A stretch of DNA of 64,000 nt, taken from Oceanobacillus sp. Castelsardo (GTDB lineage Bacteria > Bacillota > Bacilli > Bacillales > Amphibacillaceae). Shown in pieces: positions 16,043-23,708 of this stretch. The stretch covers positions 1 through 64,000 of the forward strand of contig NZ_LYCS01000001.1 in NCBI RefSeq assembly GCF_001659985.1. The letters run 5' to 3'. Position numbers and translations under genes: made by a program. A model generated the notes under the pieces. The model did not search any database and was not told where the DNA came from. It was given only the letters and a program-made list of their open reading frames with translations. Each line of letters starts with the position of its first letter. The first letter of the stretch is position 1.

Positions 16043-16429
16043 TTATGTTTGAGTAGTTACTATATTGACAGTATAAGAAAAGGTGTATTTGAAGTTTAAT
16101 TCTTTCGTTGTAATAATGTATACAAAATCATATAGGTTATCGGACTCCGTCGTTATGTGGATAATTACCTTTCCATCGGGAAAATCATATTGAACCGTTG
16201 GGGGGATAGGAGAATCATTCGATAATATTTCCTGATTGAATTTCATTTGACTCATCTGAAATAATGTTTCTACACGAATATGTTCTAAATAATGGTCAGT
16301 GAGATATATATCGTTTCGATAAAGTAGAATACTAGATGTAATCAGTATGAAAACTATGCTTATCACAAATAGTACATAAGGTAGCATAAACCCATTTTGG
16401 TATTTGGTAAAAGACAATAACCTTTTCAT
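16043..16429 (-). CDS. comGG: Competence pseudopilus protein ComGG
   Basis: A 128-residue minor pseudopilin-like protein, last gene of the comG operon. It has a short basic N-terminus, one membrane helix (about residues 16-36) and an extracellular beta-rich remainder. The canonical prepilin cleavage motif is not clear, as is usual for ComGG; the segment NGFMLPYVLF takes its place. AGGAG six bases before the ATG supports the start. The gene starts 98 bases inside the comGF frame, an unusually long overlap. In B. subtilis ComGG is needed for DNA uptake through the transformation pilus. Confidence 0.72.
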   Translation of the reverse strand: MKRLLSFTKYQNGFMLPYVLFVISIVFILITSSILLYRNDIYLTDHYLEHIRVETLFQMSQMKFNQEILSNDSPIPPTVQYDFPDGKVIIHITTESDNLYDFVYIITTKELNFKYTFSYTVNIVTTQT

Positions 16430-16850
16430 AAGTATCTCCTAGCGTATTTCTTATCTTTATTCGAATTCCATAAGGATTTGATTCTATAGAAAATTGGTCA
16501 ATATCTTGTAACAATATTTCATGTCCTTTCCTGTCAACCTGCCTACGGATAAGAGCGCCATATTGTTCAATGATAATTTCTGAATCAAGTTGAGTTAGTT
16601 TAAGTTTATTTCCTTCTATTTTAATATCGTTAGCATTGATTATTTCGTCTCTAATGAACTGAAAAAACTGTTGAGTTGAAAGTTCGTTATAATTCGATGA
16701 TAAATGGCTCGTTGTTTGAAGCAAGTAAGCAACTATTGGTAATGTCATGCTTATTATTGTGAGTGCAAAGATCATCGTAATAAATGAGAATCCTTTTTCA
16801 TTTTTTAGCCAGTCCTTCCAAACAAAACGTTTCATTCGTTTTTCTTGCAT
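16332..16850 (-). CDS. comGF: Competence pseudopilus protein ComGF
   Basis: A minor pseudopilin-like protein of about 173 residues when started at the ATG at 16850. A basic leader ends in NEKGFSFITMIFALTIIS, which is the prepilin-like membrane helix, followed by an extracellular domain. The frame stays open upstream to 16997, but that part lies inside comGE and has no ribosome-binding site; GGGAGA almost touches the ATG at 16850, and an ATG at 16835 is an alternative. It overlaps comGE by 53 bases and comGG by 98. Confidence 0.72.
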   Translation of the reverse strand: MQEKRMKRFVWKDWLKNEKGFSFITMIFALTIISMTLPIVAYLLQTTSHLSSNYNELSTQQFFQFIRDEIINANDIKIEGNKLKLTQLDSEIIIEQYGALIRRQVDRKGHEILLQDIDQFSIESNPYGIRIKIRNTLGDTYEKVIVFYQIPKWVYATLCTICDKHSFHTDYI

Positions 16851-17139
16851 TCTCCCAGTGTGCACATCCTTTAATGAACTTATTTTTTTCTTTGAAGGTA
16901 TAGCGAATTGTTTTGCCATTATTATTTTTTTTGGAAAAAGAATCTGGTACTGACTTGTTGGTCCAAATAAAGGGCTGTAATTCATCATGTAATTCATATG
17001 CGATGGATCGCCGTTCGCTAAGAACGGTTTCTTCTTTTTTTATTTGGGTAATGATTGGTACAAATACCATCACTATAATCATAAAAATACCTGTTGCGAT
17101 TAAAATTTCAATTAATGTAAATCCATTAAACTTCGACAA
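16798..17139 (-). CDS. comGE: Competence pseudopilus protein ComGE
   Basis: A 113-residue minor pseudopilin. The N-terminus FNGFTLIEILIATGIF is a textbook class III prepilin signal: cleavage by ComC is expected after Gly6, leaving a Phe with Glu at position 5 of the mature chain. Translation probably starts at TTG with AAGGGAG nine bases upstream. It overlaps the end of comGD by 14 bases, which suggests translational coupling. The extracellular part is basic. Confidence 0.8.
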   Translation of the reverse strand: MSKFNGFTLIEILIATGIFMIIVMVFVPIITQIKKEETVLSERRSIAYELHDELQPFIWTNKSVPDSFSKKNNNGKTIRYTFKEKNKFIKGCAHWENARKTNETFCLEGLAKK

Positions 17140-17545
17140 TATTCATTCTCCCTTTTCCTAGTGGAAAAACTAAATGATAAGTAGATTGATTTGTTTTTAT
17201 CACTATAGTTTTTCTATTTACAATCGTTCCTGATACTTTAAATTTAATATTGTTATTTTCTCTTGTATTAACTGTTATTCCATCAGGATAATATCGATTT
17301 AATATATCCGCTTCTCCTTTCTTTAAGGTATAGCTATTATTAGAAAATGTAATACGAACATTATCTTCCGTAGTAGTGGAAAGGTTTTGTAAATATAAAA
17401 CATCCGATTGAAGAACTGTTAAAAATTGTTGATCTTGAATATTTTTTAGGCTAGCTCCTTTTAAAGTAGGACTAATGAGAATAATAATGGAAACTATTGC
17501 TAATACGAAAAGTAGTTCGATTAACGTAAATCCGTTCTTTATCAT
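17126..17545 (-). CDS. comGD: Competence pseudopilus protein ComGD
   Basis: A 139-residue minor pseudopilin with the prepilin signal KNGFTLIELLFVLAIVSII right at the N-terminus and a beta-rich extracellular domain (SYTLKKGEAD, VSGTIVNRKTI). It should be processed by the prepilin peptidase ComC and inserted in the membrane before assembly. It lies 9 bases after comGC. Its ribosome-binding site is weak, so coupling to comGC is likely. Confidence 0.85.
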   Translation of the reverse strand: MIKNGFTLIELLFVLAIVSIIILISPTLKGASLKNIQDQQFLTVLQSDVLYLQNLSTTTEDNVRITFSNNSYTLKKGEADILNRYYPDGITVNTRENNNIKFKVSGTIVNRKTIVIKTNQSTYHLVFPLGKGRMNIVEV

Positions 17546-17554
17546 ATTTTTTTA

Positions 17555-17863
17555 TCAACTACCAATTTTAACATTATTATTTTCATCTAAAATCAGGCTT
17601 TTTCCGTTTGGACATTTGGTTTGATCATTCGTAATATATCCATTACTTTTTAAATCATTGATACTAGTAGCATGATTATTATTTTCAAGGTAGTACGCAT
17701 CTGCTTGTGCTTGCACTAGTGATTTTAAAGCATCACACCCTTTTTCGTTTACCTCTGCACTTCTTCCACCGAGATTTGGAACGATAAGAATGATTAGTAC
17801 CGAAATAATCAACAAAACGATTAGCATTTCTACTAGCGTGAAACCGCGATTATTATTGAACAT
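17555..17863 (-). CDS. comGC: Major competence pseudopilin ComGC
   Basis: A 102-residue major pilin of the transformation pilus. It shows the prepilin signal NNRGFTLVEMLIVLLIISVL, in which the peptidase cuts after Gly, and two Cys (in KGCDAL and TKCPNG) that match the pair known to form the intramolecular disulfide in ComGC. Length is normal. AAGGAGTG precedes the ATG. It follows comGB by 13 bases. Confidence 0.92.
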   Translation of the reverse strand: MFNNNRGFTLVEMLIVLLIISVLIILIVPNLGGRSAEVNEKGCDALKSLVQAQADAYYLENNNHATSINDLKSNGYITNDQTKCPNGKSLILDENNNVKIGS

Positions 17864-17876
17864 TTAAAAACACTCC

Positions 17877-18929
17877 TTAAACAGTTTTTATTAATTGGAA
17901 CATTGGCCACATTAATGAAATATAAATAAATATGATTAACCCTCCAATAATGATTAAAAAGATAGGTTGTACCCATGTTAAGATTTTTAATGTTTTTGCT
18001 TCTATATCTTCCATTAATAATTCGGCATATACAGAAAGATCCATTTCCAATGCATCCATATCCGTATCTTGTTGAAAAATAGAGATTAGATTTTTGTCTA
18101 ATAAATGCAATTGTGACAAAACATAACTTAAATGAATACCTTGACTTAATTCATTCGATATTAAGGTGGAATAATAAGATATAATAGGAAGCTTCGGTTG
18201 ATCCGCCATATGTTGAAGTATTTCTTTAAAAGACATGCCGGTTTTTAGAAGGGAAGAGAAATGAGAAGCAAAAAAATAGGAGGTTTGCATCTTCATGTAG
18301 TACCTATATAATGGAATTCTTAAATAAATATTTACCTGTTTTTGTATGCTTAGTTTTTGCTGAATAAAATACCATATAATATAACAAAAAATAAACACGA
18401 AAACAGAAATAGTAATGAAGGATGTGACAAAATCGATTAACATCACAGAATAATAGATAGATGAGTTGGAATGGTGTTCACTATCAAAAATTTCAACGAA
18501 TGTCGGTAATACAGATTCCTTAATAAAATAAAGCAATGTAGAAAAGATAAAGATTAAAATTAACGGATACCTAATAATTTGTTTAAACTTTTTTGTGTTT
18601 TTAATACGCTGCTGAAACATTTCTATCGCTTTTTCTAAGTTACCTTCCAAATCATTGTTTGCTTTTACAAAAAATAAATAAGATGTAATTGTCGGATGGA
18701 AGTGAACTTTTTCGAAAGCTTGGTCAATCGTTTCTCCGTTTTTAAGTGAATAAATGATTTCAGTAGCGTAACTAGAGAGATGTCTATCCCATTTTATTTT
18801 TTCCAATGCTGTTAAGATGGGATAACCATTTTTTAGTAAGCGTGACAATCGTTTAAGAAATCTAAGCTGTAGTTCATTATTAGGTCTCAACCTGTGATTC
18901 AAATAAAGTTTCTTTAGAGATAAATCCAT
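17877..18929 (-). CDS. comGB: Competence pilus assembly membrane protein ComGB
   Basis: A GspF/PilC-family polytopic protein of about 350 residues, the inner-membrane platform that couples the ATPase ComGA to pseudopilin assembly. It has three long hydrophobic segments (about 115-140, 165-190 and 320-345), and the family's duplicated cytoplasmic domains (LLKNGYPILTALE, then LLKTGMSFKEILQ). The second ATG (18929) is preferred to the one at 18935 because GAAGG is then 9 rather than 3 bases away. It overlaps the end of comGA by 50 bases. Confidence 0.88.
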   Translation of the reverse strand: MDLSLKKLYLNHRLRPNNELQLRFLKRLSRLLKNGYPILTALEKIKWDRHLSSYATEIIYSLKNGETIDQAFEKVHFHPTITSYLFFVKANNDLEGNLEKAIEMFQQRIKNTKKFKQIIRYPLILIFIFSTLLYFIKESVLPTFVEIFDSEHHSNSSIYYSVMLIDFVTSFITISVFVFIFCYIIWYFIQQKLSIQKQVNIYLRIPLYRYYMKMQTSYFFASHFSSLLKTGMSFKEILQHMADQPKLPIISYYSTLISNELSQGIHLSYVLSQLHLLDKNLISIFQQDTDMDALEMDLSVYAELLMEDIEAKTLKILTWVQPIFLIIIGGLIIFIYISLMWPMFQLIKTV

Positions 18930-19902
18930 ATGCATATGCCTTCTTTCTTAAATGTTGAAATGAATGATAGTTTTTAACCTTATTTATATCACCTCCTTTT
19001 AGTACATAGTCAAGAAGTTTCCCGTCTAATATTTCTAAAATTGCAGCACGTCTTGTGACTTTTTTATTTATTTGTATTGGAACTAATTGGATAGAAGCCA
19101 CAGCAATAAGAGTGTGTTGCAAGTCTATTTCTTTAATATCCAAATCCCTTAAACGATGAATAGTGCCGAATGAATTTTTAGCATGTAGTGTGCTCATAAC
19201 AAGATGACCAGTTAAAGCAGCTTCAAAAGCAAATTTTGCGGTATATTTATCACGGATTTCACCAATCATAAGAATATCTGGATCATGCCTAAGTGCTGCT
19301 TTTAGGCCAGTTTGATAGGTAATTCCGGCTTTTTCGTTGATTTGAACTTGAATGATATCTTGTATTTCTTTCTCGATGGGATCTTCTAATGAGATGGTTT
19401 GATAAGAGTCTTCCTGAAGAAGTGAGCGGACTAAAGAATATAAGGTTGTCGATTTTCCGCTTCCAGTCGGACCTGTGATAAGAATAATGCCCGAGCGATG
19501 CTTTATCCATTTTTTAATTTGTTTATATTGATTAGGGAATAAAAAAAGCTCGTTTAGGGTATGGTTTTCTTTTTGTGGGAGTACTCGAACAGCTAAGCTT
19601 TCCAACTGATGGATGGGAAGTGTTGAAAATCGAAGGGAATAAATCATGGAATTTTCGTGATGTTGGATAGTTCCATTTTGGGGTTTTCTTGTTTCGCCAA
19701 TATCCATTCCGGAACTAAATTTATAATAAGTCAGAAGTAGTTGGTATTGATTCGTGGAAATTTTTTTATAGAAGATTCTTTTTCCATTAACGCGGAAAAA
19801 AATATCGGTTTCCGTATTAAACGGGTAAAAATGAATATCGGAAGCATTTTGCTCAATTGCTGCTGCTAATATGTTTCTCGAAAGTGTTAAAGCAGAACTC
19901 AA
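18880..19902 (-). CDS. comGA: Competence pilus ATPase ComGA
   Basis: A 340-residue GspE/PilB-type secretion ATPase, first gene of the comG operon, that powers assembly of the transformation pilus from the cytoplasmic face. Visible motifs are Walker A GPTGSGKSTTLYSL, the Asp box with SLEDPIE, Walker B DPDILMIGEIRD, and the His box TGHLVMSTLHA. The N-terminal secretion-ATPase domain is short, as in ComGA. Translation starts at TTG, with AAGGAG about 11 bases upstream. The AT-rich upstream region is where ComK boxes would be expected; I could not place a convincing pair by eye. Confidence 0.93.
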   Translation of the reverse strand: MSSALTLSRNILAAAIEQNASDIHFYPFNTETDIFFRVNGKRIFYKKISTNQYQLLLTYYKFSSGMDIGETRKPQNGTIQHHENSMIYSLRFSTLPIHQLESLAVRVLPQKENHTLNELFLFPNQYKQIKKWIKHRSGIILITGPTGSGKSTTLYSLVRSLLQEDSYQTISLEDPIEKEIQDIIQVQINEKAGITYQTGLKAALRHDPDILMIGEIRDKYTAKFAFEAALTGHLVMSTLHAKNSFGTIHRLRDLDIKEIDLQHTLIAVASIQLVPIQINKKVTRRAAILEILDGKLLDYVLKGGDINKVKNYHSFQHLRKKAYAYGFISKETLFESQVET

Positions 19903-20057
19903 TTTATTCTCATCTCCTTTTATTTTCTTGTTAATTACTATGTTTCGACATTATTTGTTAAACTCCTTCTTTTTTCTAATAAATATTTATAAAATTTTTT
20001 GAATAAGTTTTAACTGATGAGTTCAATCTACTTATAGAAGGAAATGAGGTGAAATCA

Positions 20058-20237
20058 TTGAAAGGAAATGATTATCTGAAATTTGTAACAGAACAAGTTG
20101 TTTCTTATTTAGATTTACCAGCTGAAGAGAGGCAAAAGCGAAAATCTGAACGTAAAAATATGGGTTCCGGTTTTTCCAATCATTGGTTTGGTGTACTACC
20201 ATTTGCGATTAAATCATTAAGAAAGAAGGCAGAATAG
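20058..20237 (+). CDS. yqzE: YqzE family protein
   Basis: A basic protein of about 59 residues, beginning GNDYLKFVTEQVVSYLD and containing the SNHWFGVLPFAIKSL segment that marks the YqzE family, which sits beside comG in Bacillus genomes. Start choice is between TTG at 20058 (GAGGTG 6-7 bases upstream, and a start matching B. subtilis YqzE) and GTG at 20049. Function is unknown, though the location suggests a link with competence. Confidence 0.82.
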   Translation: MKGNDYLKFVTEQVVSYLDLPAEERQKRKSERKNMGSGFSNHWFGVLPFAIKSLRKKAE

Positions 20238-20262
20238 CATGTACTTAGCTATCTGCCTTATT
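20221..20262. terminator. Bidirectional terminator between yqzE and yqhG
   Basis: AAGGCAGAATAG and CTATCTGCCTT form a stem across the end of yqzE, between convergent genes. Confidence 0.7.
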
Positions 20263-21031
20263 CAGTTAAATAAAAGATTCCACCGTTAATGACTTCTTGA
20301 GAAATTATTGGATGATATCTAACTTTAATTTCTTCCATTTCCTTCTCCATTTGTTCTAACTCTTCTGTTCTTCCTTCATAAAAGTGTTGTAACGTTTTGA
20401 TTTCTTCATCTAATTCATGTATGGATTCTACGGCCCATTCATGTGTTTGGTTTTCGATGTATGTCGAAATGACAGCTTCTATCCTTTTAAAGCCACTTTG
20501 TAATTTGATTATTGGTGATATGGTGTAACAGTAATCGGAAATAGCCATTTGTAAAGGTAAATTCTTTAGATAATCCATCATTTCCAATCGCATATTTCCA
20601 TTTACAAGCTGTAAACCAATAGAAATTATTTCATCCTTTTTTTGCTTTCCTTTGTAACTCTGTTTTAAATTTACTACTAACCAAGGGTATAAGGGAGTGT
20701 TTTGGTTCGTTTCAACTTTTTGAAAAAGCTTTGTAAATCGTTCATTTTCTTTAAGATGATGAATAATTTGTTGTAACCTTGGACTACCAAAGTGAATCCA
20801 TTCCCCTTTTTCATCCTTTTTTTTCGGATTGGTAATTAACGTGAGGTTCATCGGTTCACCTTGTTGTCCGATTTTTTTAATATAATGCCAATAGAAAGGG
20901 CGATTCATTAATGCTCGATCCATTTCTTCTGTTAATCGGATTTTTAAAATCCCATCATTGTTTTCGAGTATTTGGCAGCGATGGGAAACAAAGTAATCTT
21001 GTAAAAACTGATTTAAATTAGTTATAGCCAT
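20258..21031 (-). CDS. yqhG: YqhG family protein
   Basis: A 257-residue soluble protein with no signal peptide or membrane segment and a long charged helix near the C-terminus (about residues 205-235, HELDEEIKTLQHFYEGR onward) likely to form a coiled coil. It overlaps the end of the SNF2 helicase gene yqhH by 14 bases, so the two are translationally coupled, as in B. subtilis, where yqhH and yqhG are also paired. GAGGAG precedes the ATG. The pairing suggests a shared complex, but no function is established. Confidence 0.85.
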   Translation of the reverse strand: MAITNLNQFLQDYFVSHRCQILENNDGILKIRLTEEMDRALMNRPFYWHYIKKIGQQGEPMNLTLITNPKKKDEKGEWIHFGSPRLQQIIHHLKENERFTKLFQKVETNQNTPLYPWLVVNLKQSYKGKQKKDEIISIGLQLVNGNMRLEMMDYLKNLPLQMAISDYCYTISPIIKLQSGFKRIEAVISTYIENQTHEWAVESIHELDEEIKTLQHFYEGRTEELEQMEKEMEEIKVRYHPIISQEVINGGIFYLTE

Positions 21032-22670
21032 AATTTTGCTCCTCTTGTGATTGTTCCATTGAGCTTTTAATGATACTTGTTAGGTTATCTAATTTAATTT
21101 TTACTTCACCAACAGTTGATGATTCGCTATATATAGATTCTATTTCTGATTCCATATTTGAAATATTTAGTTCCTCTAAAATGGCATCAAGGTTTCCAAT
21201 TACCTGCTCAAATAAATTAATTTTTTCATAAAGTAATGTCATAATATGTTCTTCAATGGTTCCTTTAGTAGCAAAATTATAAATTTGAACATCTTTTTCT
21301 TGGCCGTAACGATGAATACGTCCAATTCGTTGTTCCAAGCGCATAGGATTCCAAGGCAAATCATAATTAATTAGGTGATTACAAAATTGCAAGTTAATAC
21401 CTTCTCCACCAGCTTCTGTAGCAATTAACACTTGGGCGTGATTTTGGAATAATTGTTTCATCCAATCCTTTTTCCCGCGTTTAAACCCACCTCGGAAGGG
21501 AACCGATGTAATTCCATGTTGTTTCAAAATCCATTGAAGATATAATTGGCTAGCCCGGTATTCTGTGAAAACAATAACCTTCTCATCACCGAATTGCTTA
21601 ATTAGTTCTACTAATTTTTCTGCTTTTGAATGGTGTGGAAGCTTTTCAATTTTTGAATTAACTTGTTCGATGTAAGGGTTTGGATTTTCTTCATGTAATT
21701 TTTTTAAGGAAAGATAACAAGCTTCTCTCGATGAGCAAATTTCTCGTAGAAAAGTAATCTTAGAGAAACTTGAAAACCCAGCAGAAGCAGACTCTAGATC
21801 GTCATACACTTCTTTTTCTTCTGGTTTAAAATCAATCCAAACGGTTTGAATATTTCTTTTTGTGTTATTTAGTGTTGTATTTTGTCTTGTGTTGCGAATC
21901 ATTACTTTTTGAATGAGTTGTTTCAAATAAGCATCTTGTTTGATTTTACTCCGGTCTTTCCCATAATTCTCCAAGAATGAATCATAATTACCTAAATGAC
22001 CGGGCTTTAAAATTGAGATTAAGTTAAAAATTTCTATTAATTGATTTTGAACAGGGGTTGCTGTCAACAGTAGACAATATTTCTTTTTTAATGACCGTAC
22101 AAATTCATAGTTTTTTGTTTTATGATTTTTAAGTTTATGCGCCTCATCAATTAGAATAAAATCGTATTCAATATCTAAAATACTTTCTCTATGAGGGGAC
22201 CGTTTCGCTGTATCAAGGGAAGATATAATAATATTCTGGTCCCAACTATAATTTTTTCGATGTGCTACAGCTGGAATATAAAATTTTTCATTTAATTCTC
22301 TGACCCATTGACTGACTAAAGAAGCAGGTACTAGAATAAGTGCATTCTTTACTAATCCACGAATCATGTATTCTTTTAAAATAAGTCCAGCTTCAATTGT
22401 CTTTCCGAGACCTACTTCATCTGCTAAAATAGCTCTTCCGTTCATTGTTTCAATTACTTGCTCTGCCGCATCAACCTGATGGTCCAAAAACTTTATATGA
22501 GGTAGATATTCAAAAGCTCGTAATCCTTTAAATTTAGGAGTGATAGTAGTAAGCTCAGCGTGGTACGCCATAGAAAAAAGATCCCAGCTAGAATATGGTC
22601 CATCATTCTCAACTATTGATTCTAATTCGGTTATAAATGCTGTATCTTTGTTAACTTGAATAGAATCCAT
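21018..22670 (-). CDS. yqhH: SNF2-family ATP-dependent helicase YqhH
   Basis: A 550-residue Snf2/RapA-like double-stranded DNA translocase. Motifs in order: LADEVGLGKTIEAGLI (motif I), the Walker B DEAH in LIDEAHKLKN, TATPVQNQ (III), then a helicase C domain with VIFTEYRASQ, ATEAGGEGINLQF (V) and QRIGRIHRYGQ (VI). Bacterial relatives remodel RNA polymerase or DNA-protein complexes; the specific target is unknown. AAAAGGAG precedes the ATG. It forms a two-gene operon with yqhG. In B. subtilis the gene lies divergent to gcvT, which is missing here. Confidence 0.93.
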   Translation of the reverse strand: MDSIQVNKDTAFITELESIVENDGPYSSWDLFSMAYHAELTTITPKFKGLRAFEYLPHIKFLDHQVDAAEQVIETMNGRAILADEVGLGKTIEAGLILKEYMIRGLVKNALILVPASLVSQWVRELNEKFYIPAVAHRKNYSWDQNIIISSLDTAKRSPHRESILDIEYDFILIDEAHKLKNHKTKNYEFVRSLKKKYCLLLTATPVQNQLIEIFNLISILKPGHLGNYDSFLENYGKDRSKIKQDAYLKQLIQKVMIRNTRQNTTLNNTKRNIQTVWIDFKPEEKEVYDDLESASAGFSSFSKITFLREICSSREACYLSLKKLHEENPNPYIEQVNSKIEKLPHHSKAEKLVELIKQFGDEKVIVFTEYRASQLYLQWILKQHGITSVPFRGGFKRGKKDWMKQLFQNHAQVLIATEAGGEGINLQFCNHLINYDLPWNPMRLEQRIGRIHRYGQEKDVQIYNFATKGTIEEHIMTLLYEKINLFEQVIGNLDAILEELNISNMESEIESIYSESSTVGEVKIKLDNLTSIIKSSMEQSQEEQNYGYN

Positions 22671-22781
22671 AAGATACTCCTTTTATTAAGTGAATTTATT
22701 ATGGAATTATTACTATACTTTTCAAAGTATAGTAAGCATCGTTTTTACATATATTTTAGTATAACCAATATTTTTTAAAAT

Positions 22782-22922
22782 ATGAGGATCATACAGTAGT
22801 GAAACGAATGGATGAAACTGCAGCGGCAAGGAAATCCGATTTAGAAATATGATCATGGTTAATATGAACAAGCGAAGAGGACCAAAGGTATTAGTGTTAT
22901 ACCTTGGTCCTCTTCTTTTTTA
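22782..22922 (+). ncRNA. Orphan structured element ending in a strong plus-strand terminator
   Basis: GATCATA near 22789 and TATGATC near 22851 could close a stem around an approximately 60-nt segment with CTGCAGCGGCAAGG. Twelve or so bases later a strong intrinsic terminator follows (GAGGACCAAAGGTAT paired with ATACCTTGGTCCTC and a T-run). No plus-strand gene lies upstream of this terminator. It is either a small RNA or the leftover end of a deleted operon: in B. subtilis gcvT-gcvPA-gcvPB occupies this place. No glycine-riboswitch core was recognised. Naming it an RNA is tentative. Confidence 0.35.
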
Positions 22923-22944
22923 TACATTTGAAAGTTTAAATTCA

Positions 22945-23316
22945 CTATTTACTTTTTATTTTTCCGGTCCATTTTTTAAATCCACCTTTTAGCTGGGAAA
23001 TATCCTCATAGCCTTTTTTGTGGAGGATTTGTGCAGCTCGAGCAGATCTTGAACCACTTTGACAATAAAGATAAACAGGTTTATCTTTTCTTAATTCAAT
23101 TAACCGTTGTTTCAATTGTGTGACTGGAATATTTCTTGCTCCAAGAATATGACCACGATCAAATTCTTGAGGTTCACGTACATCTATTAGTTGAGCCTTA
23201 CGATACCCCTTAACAAATTCATCCTCTGTTAAGTTTTTTAGGTAAGCTCGTTGTCTGTAATAGCGAAAAATTCCAAATGCAAGAATAACTAATAAAGCAA
23301 TAATTAAGATTTTCAT
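22945..23316 (-). CDS. yqhL: Membrane-anchored rhodanese-like protein YqhL
   Basis: A 123-residue single-domain rhodanese with an N-terminal membrane anchor (about residues 2-18). The active-site loop is YCQSGSRSA with the catalytic Cys, preceded by LIDVREPQEFDRGHI, the usual rhodanese start. It could carry sulfur in persulfide form at the inner face of the membrane, but the acceptor is unknown. GGGGG precedes the ATG. It faces an orphan plus-strand terminator and is divergent from nrdJ. Confidence 0.9.
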   Translation of the reverse strand: MKILIIALLVILAFGIFRYYRQRAYLKNLTEDEFVKGYRKAQLIDVREPQEFDRGHILGARNIPVTQLKQRLIELRKDKPVYLYCQSGSRSARAAQILHKKGYEDISQLKGGFKKWTGKIKSK

Positions 23317-23708
23317 TTTTTTCCCCCGTTTTTTCTCGAATGTATAATATTTATTATATGTTTAATTTGCTATTTTTTAAAGTTTTTTATATGATGACTA
23401 CTTGTAATCCTATTAAAAATGACGAATGAGGAGTTTAAATAGAATATAAAAAGGTATAAAAGCAAATGGGAAAAAAGTTTATTCCTGTGACTTTTTCTTC
23501 CAATTCTATTATTTTTCTCCATTATTTAACAAAATTCATAGATTTTCTAAGTTGACAAAAATGATATTTACACATCGGTATACAATATGTTGTTATAACT
23601 TTTAAATTAGGCACAATATATTGTTTTAATTTCATTTCGATGGTATTGTTATAGTATCATAAAAAATTACCTTTTTGGTAGTATATTTTTTTCAAGGGAG
23701 AAGATTCA
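23317..23708 (+). other. 392-base region between yqhL and nrdJ
   Basis: It holds the divergent promoters for yqhL and nrdJ and the paired NrdR boxes at 23580-23626. A TTGACA at 23552-23557 is a -35 candidate, but no -10 at ideal spacing was found. No ORF and no cobalamin riboswitch (no B12-box-like core) was seen. Confidence 0.6.
23580..23626 (+). promoter_or_regulatory. Paired NrdR boxes upstream of nrdJ
   Basis: ATACAATATGTTGTTA (23580-23595) and GCACAATATATTGTTT (23611-23626) both match the NrdR consensus ACACWATATATWGTGT well in their core. They start 31 bp apart, three helical turns, the phasing known for NrdR operators. They lie about 85-130 bp upstream of the ribonucleotide reductase gene. 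Confidence 0.8.

Noticed and set aside
19944-19950. Spo0A box TTCGACA upstream of comGA
   Set aside because: A seven-base motif is expected several times by chance in 64 kb (another falls inside comGE), and no sigma-H promoter or second box accompanies it here.
23317-23708. Cobalamin riboswitch upstream of nrdJ
   Set aside because: No B12-box-like conserved core or suitable stems; NrdR boxes explain the region better.
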